Both the position numbers and the translations under genes were made by a program. From an uncultured Collinsella sp. (GTDB lineage: Bacteria > Actinomycetota > Coriobacteriia > Coriobacteriales > Coriobacteriaceae), in assembly GCA_900551205.1 (NCBI GenBank), contig URUW01000083.1, positions 1 through 7,385 on the forward strand: a DNA stretch of 7,385 nt. The letters run 5' to 3'. Position 1 is the stretch's first letter, and each line of letters opens with the position of its first letter. Below the pieces are notes generated by a model. It saw only the letters and a program-made list of their open reading frames with translations, was not told the DNA's origin and ran no database searches. Positions 4,707 to 7,385 of the stretch are shown here, piece by piece.

Positions 4707-6164
4707 ATGAGCGACTGCGAATCCATGCCCGCCGAGGTGCGCGACCGCCTGCGCTCCATTCCCGCCGTTCATGAGCTGCTGTCCGAGTGGCCGGTCATGA
4801 AGGCCGCCGGCGATGCGGGCGACACGATCGTGCGCGAGGCGATTGATGTTGAGCTCGATGCCGAGCGCGCGGCGATTCGCTCCGGCGCCCCCGCAAGGAA
4901 CAAGCGCGAGCTCGCCCTGGCCATCGAGCGGCGGTGCCACCGCCTGTCGCTGCCGATCCTGCGTCCCGCCGTCAACGCGACGGGCGTTGTGATTCACACC
5001 AATCTGGGCCGTGCTCCGCTCGCTCCCGCAGCGGTGCAGGCGGTGACCGACGTTGCCCGCAGCTACAGCACGCTCGAGTATGACGTCGCGACTTGCGCTC
5101 GCGGGGGCCGTAAGGAACATGCCGCGCGCCTGCTGCGCACACTCACGGGGGCGCAGGACGCCTTGGTTGTCAACAATAATGCCGCGGCGGTGCTGCTGGT
5201 GCTTGCGGCCCATGCGGCTGGTAAAGAGGTCATCGTGAGCCGCGGCGAGCTTGTCGAGGTGGGCGGGAGCTTCCGCATCCCCGACATCATGGCAGCCTCG
5301 GGTGCCAAGCTTGTCGAGGTGGGCTCCACCAACCGCACGCATCTGGACGATTACCGAAGCGCCATTACGCCCAACACGGCGATGATCCTGAAAGTTCATC
5401 CTTCAAACTACCGTATCGAGGGCTTCCACGAGGAGGTTTCGGCGGCGGAGCTTTCTGCGCTGGCGCATGAACACGGCCTTTTGCTTTACGAGGACCAAGG
5501 CTCGGGCGCTTTGCTTGCAGATGGGGTGCTCGCCGATGCGGGGGAGAGACCCACGTCCGCCTCGCTTTGCGCCGGCGTCGACGTTGTCTCGTGCTCGGGG
5601 GACAAACTGCTCGGTGCTTCGCAGGCGGGCATTATCCTCGGCAGCGCCCAGGCGATCGCCGCCTGCGCCTCTCATCCGCTTATGCGCGCGCTTCGCCCCG
5701 GCAAGCTCACGCTCGCGGCGCTCGAGGCCACTTTGCGCTTGTATGTGACCGGTCCCGATACGGCACAGCGGGAGATCCCGGTGCTCAACATGCTTTCCGC
5801 CGCGCCGGCTCCGCTCGAGCGTCAGGCCAAGCGCCTGCGCGACCGCATGCTGCGCAAGCTTCGTGAGGCTCAGTGCGAAGAGGTCGTGGAGCTGCAGGTT
5901 GTCGAGGGAGCCTCTGCCCCCGGCGGCGGGTCGCTGCCGACCGTCGAGCTCCCAACATTTTGCGTTGCCGTCTGTCCCGTCGATGGGCGCCTATCCGCCG
6001 ATGGCCTAAAGCGAGCCTTGGTTCAGGAGCCCGATACGCCGGTTGTGACGCGTGTGCGCCACGACCAGGTGCTGTTTGACGTTCGCACGCTTTTGCGCGA
6101 CACCGACCTTGACCTGTGTGCGTCGGCGCTGGCGGATGCCGTGCGGGCAGGTTTGCGTCGATGA
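4707..6164 (+). CDS. selA: L-seryl-tRNA(Sec) selenium transferase
   Basis: This encodes a 485-residue cytoplasmic PLP enzyme (E. coli SelA is 463). SelA converts seryl-tRNA(Sec) to selenocysteyl-tRNA(Sec) with selenophosphate and is a homodecamer in characterised bacteria. Family landmarks are an N-terminal helix region (LRSIPAVHELL), NATGVVIHTNLGRAPLA (from residue 90), ELVEVGGSFRIPDIM, KLVEVGSTNRTHLDDY, LKVHPSNYRIEGF, YEDQGSGAL, and SCSGDKLLGASQAGIILG with PLP lysine Lys300. The C-terminal domain ends with VTRVRHDQVLFDVRTL, also typical. ATG 4707 is preceded by GAAAGG (4695-4700) at 6 bases; in-frame GTG 4632 and ATGs 4656 and 4665 would add non-conserved residues over the upstream inverted repeat and were rejected. 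The stop overlaps the selB start as ATGA (6161-6164), so the pair is an operon with coupled translation. Confidence 0.96.
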   Translation: MSDCESMPAEVRDRLRSIPAVHELLSEWPVMKAAGDAGDTIVREAIDVELDAERAAIRSGAPARNKRELALAIERRCHRLSLPILRPAVNATGVVIHTNLGRAPLAPAAVQAVTDVARSYSTLEYDVATCARGGRKEHAARLLRTLTGAQDALVVNNNAAAVLLVLAAHAAGKEVIVSRGELVEVGGSFRIPDIMAASGAKLVEVGSTNRTHLDDYRSAITPNTAMILKVHPSNYRIEGFHEEVSAAELSALAHEHGLLLYEDQGSGALLADGVLADAGERPTSASLCAGVDVVSCSGDKLLGASQAGIILGSAQAIAACASHPLMRALRPGKLTLAALEATLRLYVTGPDTAQREIPVLNMLSAAPAPLERQAKRLRDRMLRKLREAQCEEVVELQVVEGASAPGGGSLPTVELPTFCVAVCPVDGRLSADGLKRALVQEPDTPVVTRVRHDQVLFDVRTLLRDTDLDLCASALADAVRAGLRR

Positions 6165-7385
6165 CTACGCGTGAGCTTGTCGAATGTCCCGTTGTCGTTG
6201 GAACAGCAGGACACGTCGACCACGGAAAGTCGGCTCTTATCGAGGCGCTGACCGGCAAAAATCCCGACCGTCTGGAGGTCGAACGGCGCCGAGGCATGAC
6301 CACTGAGCTCGGCTTTGGCGAGCTCGAGCTTCCCGGCGGCAAGCTTGTCGGCTTGGTTGACGTGCCCGGGCATGCGCACTATCTGCGCGCCATGGTGCAG
6401 GGCGCCACCGGCGTTGACGTCGCGTTGCTGGTGGTTTCGGCCGTTGAGGGCGTGATGCCGCAGACCCGCGAGCACGTGTACGTGTTGGAGCTGTTGGGCG
6501 TGAGGCACCTCGTGGTGGCGCTCACGATGCGCGATCTGGCCGATGACGAGACGGCGGAGCTCGCCGAGCTCGACGTGATGGACTTCCTCAGCGATACCGT
6601 CTTTGCCGATGCGCCCGTGGTGCCTGTTTCCTCGCGCACGGGCGTGGGCATCGAGGACGTTCGCCTTGCCCTCGATGCCGCCATCGACTCTTTCCTGGCC
6701 GATGCCGCATCCCGCCCGGTGCGCCCCGGTCTGGCCCCGCGCCTGCCCATCGACCGCTGCTTCACCATCAAGGGATCCGGGACGGTCGTCACGGGCACGC
6801 TTCACGATGCCCCCGTAGCGGTGGGCGACGAGCTCGTCTCATGTCCCGCGGGCGTGCGCTGCCGCGTGCGCGCGATTCAGGTGCATGGTGATACTCCTCG
6901 GGCGTTGCCCGGACAGCGCGCGGCGCTCAACATCGTGGGCGACGGTGCGGGCGACCTTCCGCGTGGCGAGGTCCTCTGCGGGTCTGGTGCCGAGGGCTCG
7001 ACGCTCAGGCTCATCGCCCGCTTCACGTATCTGGGGCGCGAGGGCACCAAGCCCGCGCCCTTCGAGTCCGGTACGCGCGTGCATGTGATGGCGGGCACGG
7101 CGGAGGGTGAGGGTCCTATTGAGGCTGGCGAGACCCGCATCGTGCAGGTCCGTCTGGAGGAGCGCCTTCCCGTGCGATCGGGCGACGGCCTCATTGTGCT
7201 CGCGTTCTCGCCGGTGGTGCTTATCGGCGGCGGTCGTGTTCTTCTTTCGCGGTGTCGCCGCTCGCGCGTCCTCTCCGCGGGCGAGTGCGCGCTGCTCGGG
7301 GCCCTGGATGCCGACGACCGCGCCGCCGCCGTTGCCGCATGGTTGGGGCTGCAGCGCCTGCCCGTGCCTGCCGCGGCCGCAGCCC
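6161..7385 (+). CDS. selB: Selenocysteine-specific translation elongation factor (3' truncated by window)
   Basis: About 408 residues are open to the window end without a stop; full SelB proteins are about 600 or more. SelB is a GTPase that brings Sec-tRNA(Sec) to UGA codons by binding a SECIS hairpin in the mRNA. The G domain shows G1 GHVDHGKS (17-24), G2 RRGMTTELGF (43-52), and G3 DVPGH (67-71). The expected G4 (TKAD in E. coli) reads TMRD (122-125), so the usual lysine is replaced by Met123. Domain II starts near LPIDRCFTIKGSGTVVTGT (195 on), followed by EF-Tu-like domain III to about residue 375, ending around LIGGGRVL. The C-terminal winged-helix SECIS-binding repeats are beyond the window. 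Start ATG 6161 overlaps the selA stop; no independent ribosome site is needed if translation is coupled. The reading frame has no disruption. Confidence 0.95.
   Translation, partial: MTTRELVECPVVVGTAGHVDHGKSALIEALTGKNPDRLEVERRRGMTTELGFGELELPGGKLVGLVDVPGHAHYLRAMVQGATGVDVALLVVSAVEGVMPQTREHVYVLELLGVRHLVVALTMRDLADDETAELAELDVMDFLSDTVFADAPVVPVSSRTGVGIEDVRLALDAAIDSFLADAASRPVRPGLAPRLPIDRCFTIKGSGTVVTGTLHDAPVAVGDELVSCPAGVRCRVRAIQVHGDTPRALPGQRAALNIVGDGAGDLPRGEVLCGSGAEGSTLRLIARFTYLGREGTKPAPFESGTRVHVMAGTAEGEGPIEAGETRIVQVRLEERLPVRSGDGLIVLAFSPVVLIGGGRVLLSRCRRSRVLSAGECALLGALDADDRAAAVAAWLGLQRLPVPAAAAA

Noticed and set aside
5248..5324. 17-base direct repeat AGCTTGTCGAGGTGGGC in selA, 60 bases apart
   Set aside because: It encodes the LVEVG strands present twice in SelA proteins (ELVEVGGSF and KLVEVGSTN); normal protein architecture.

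Overview
The window is GC-rich (roughly 60-65% by eye), and every gene I can support lies on the + strand. Gene content and sequence style suggest an anaerobic gut actinobacterium of the Coriobacteriia, most like Collinsella or a relative. The genus is inferred from general resemblance, not from a database search. The theme of the window is selenium metabolism: it holds the end of a selenium-handling operon and the start of the selenocysteine insertion genes selA-selB.

Layout. Positions 1-1696 carry a compact operon: the C-terminal half of a YedF-like selenium metabolism protein, a small DUF3343 (Se/S carrier-like) protein and a class V aminotransferase of the cysteine desulfurase family. The last two overlap as ATGA. 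A strong intrinsic terminator follows (1711-1740). A BrnQ-type branched-chain amino acid carrier (1763-3121) stands alone. A good promoter (3133-3161) then drives tRNA-Pro(UGG) and tRNA-Gly(UCC). The gene-free stretch 3370-3685 holds a terminator, an unusual structured segment bounded by a duplicated tRNA-Gly 3' end, and a second terminator. A FocA-type formate channel follows (3686-4522). A long palindrome (4544-4630) and a small inverted repeat (4638-4663) lead into selA (4707-6164). SelA overlaps selB (from 6161, cut by the window end) as ATGA.

How the genes fit together. SelA converts seryl-tRNA(Sec) to selenocysteyl-tRNA(Sec) using selenophosphate, and SelB carries that tRNA to UGA codons marked by a SECIS hairpin. 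The YedF/DUF3343/desulfurase trio is commonly found in selenium-using anaerobes and probably mobilises or carries selenium towards selenophosphate synthesis; that role is inferred. Formate dehydrogenases are frequent selenoproteins, so a formate channel between the two selenium blocks makes metabolic sense. selD, selC and any selenoprotein gene are not in the window.

The least explained part is 3352-3570. The last 19 bases covering the tRNA-Gly 3' end recur exactly 200 bases downstream. Between the copies lie an inverted tRNA-Gly-like fragment and three consecutive hairpins, which can be closed by a 13-bp outer stem into a cloverleaf-like fold. It looks like a very small tRNA-targeted insertion or a repeat family, and I cannot name it.
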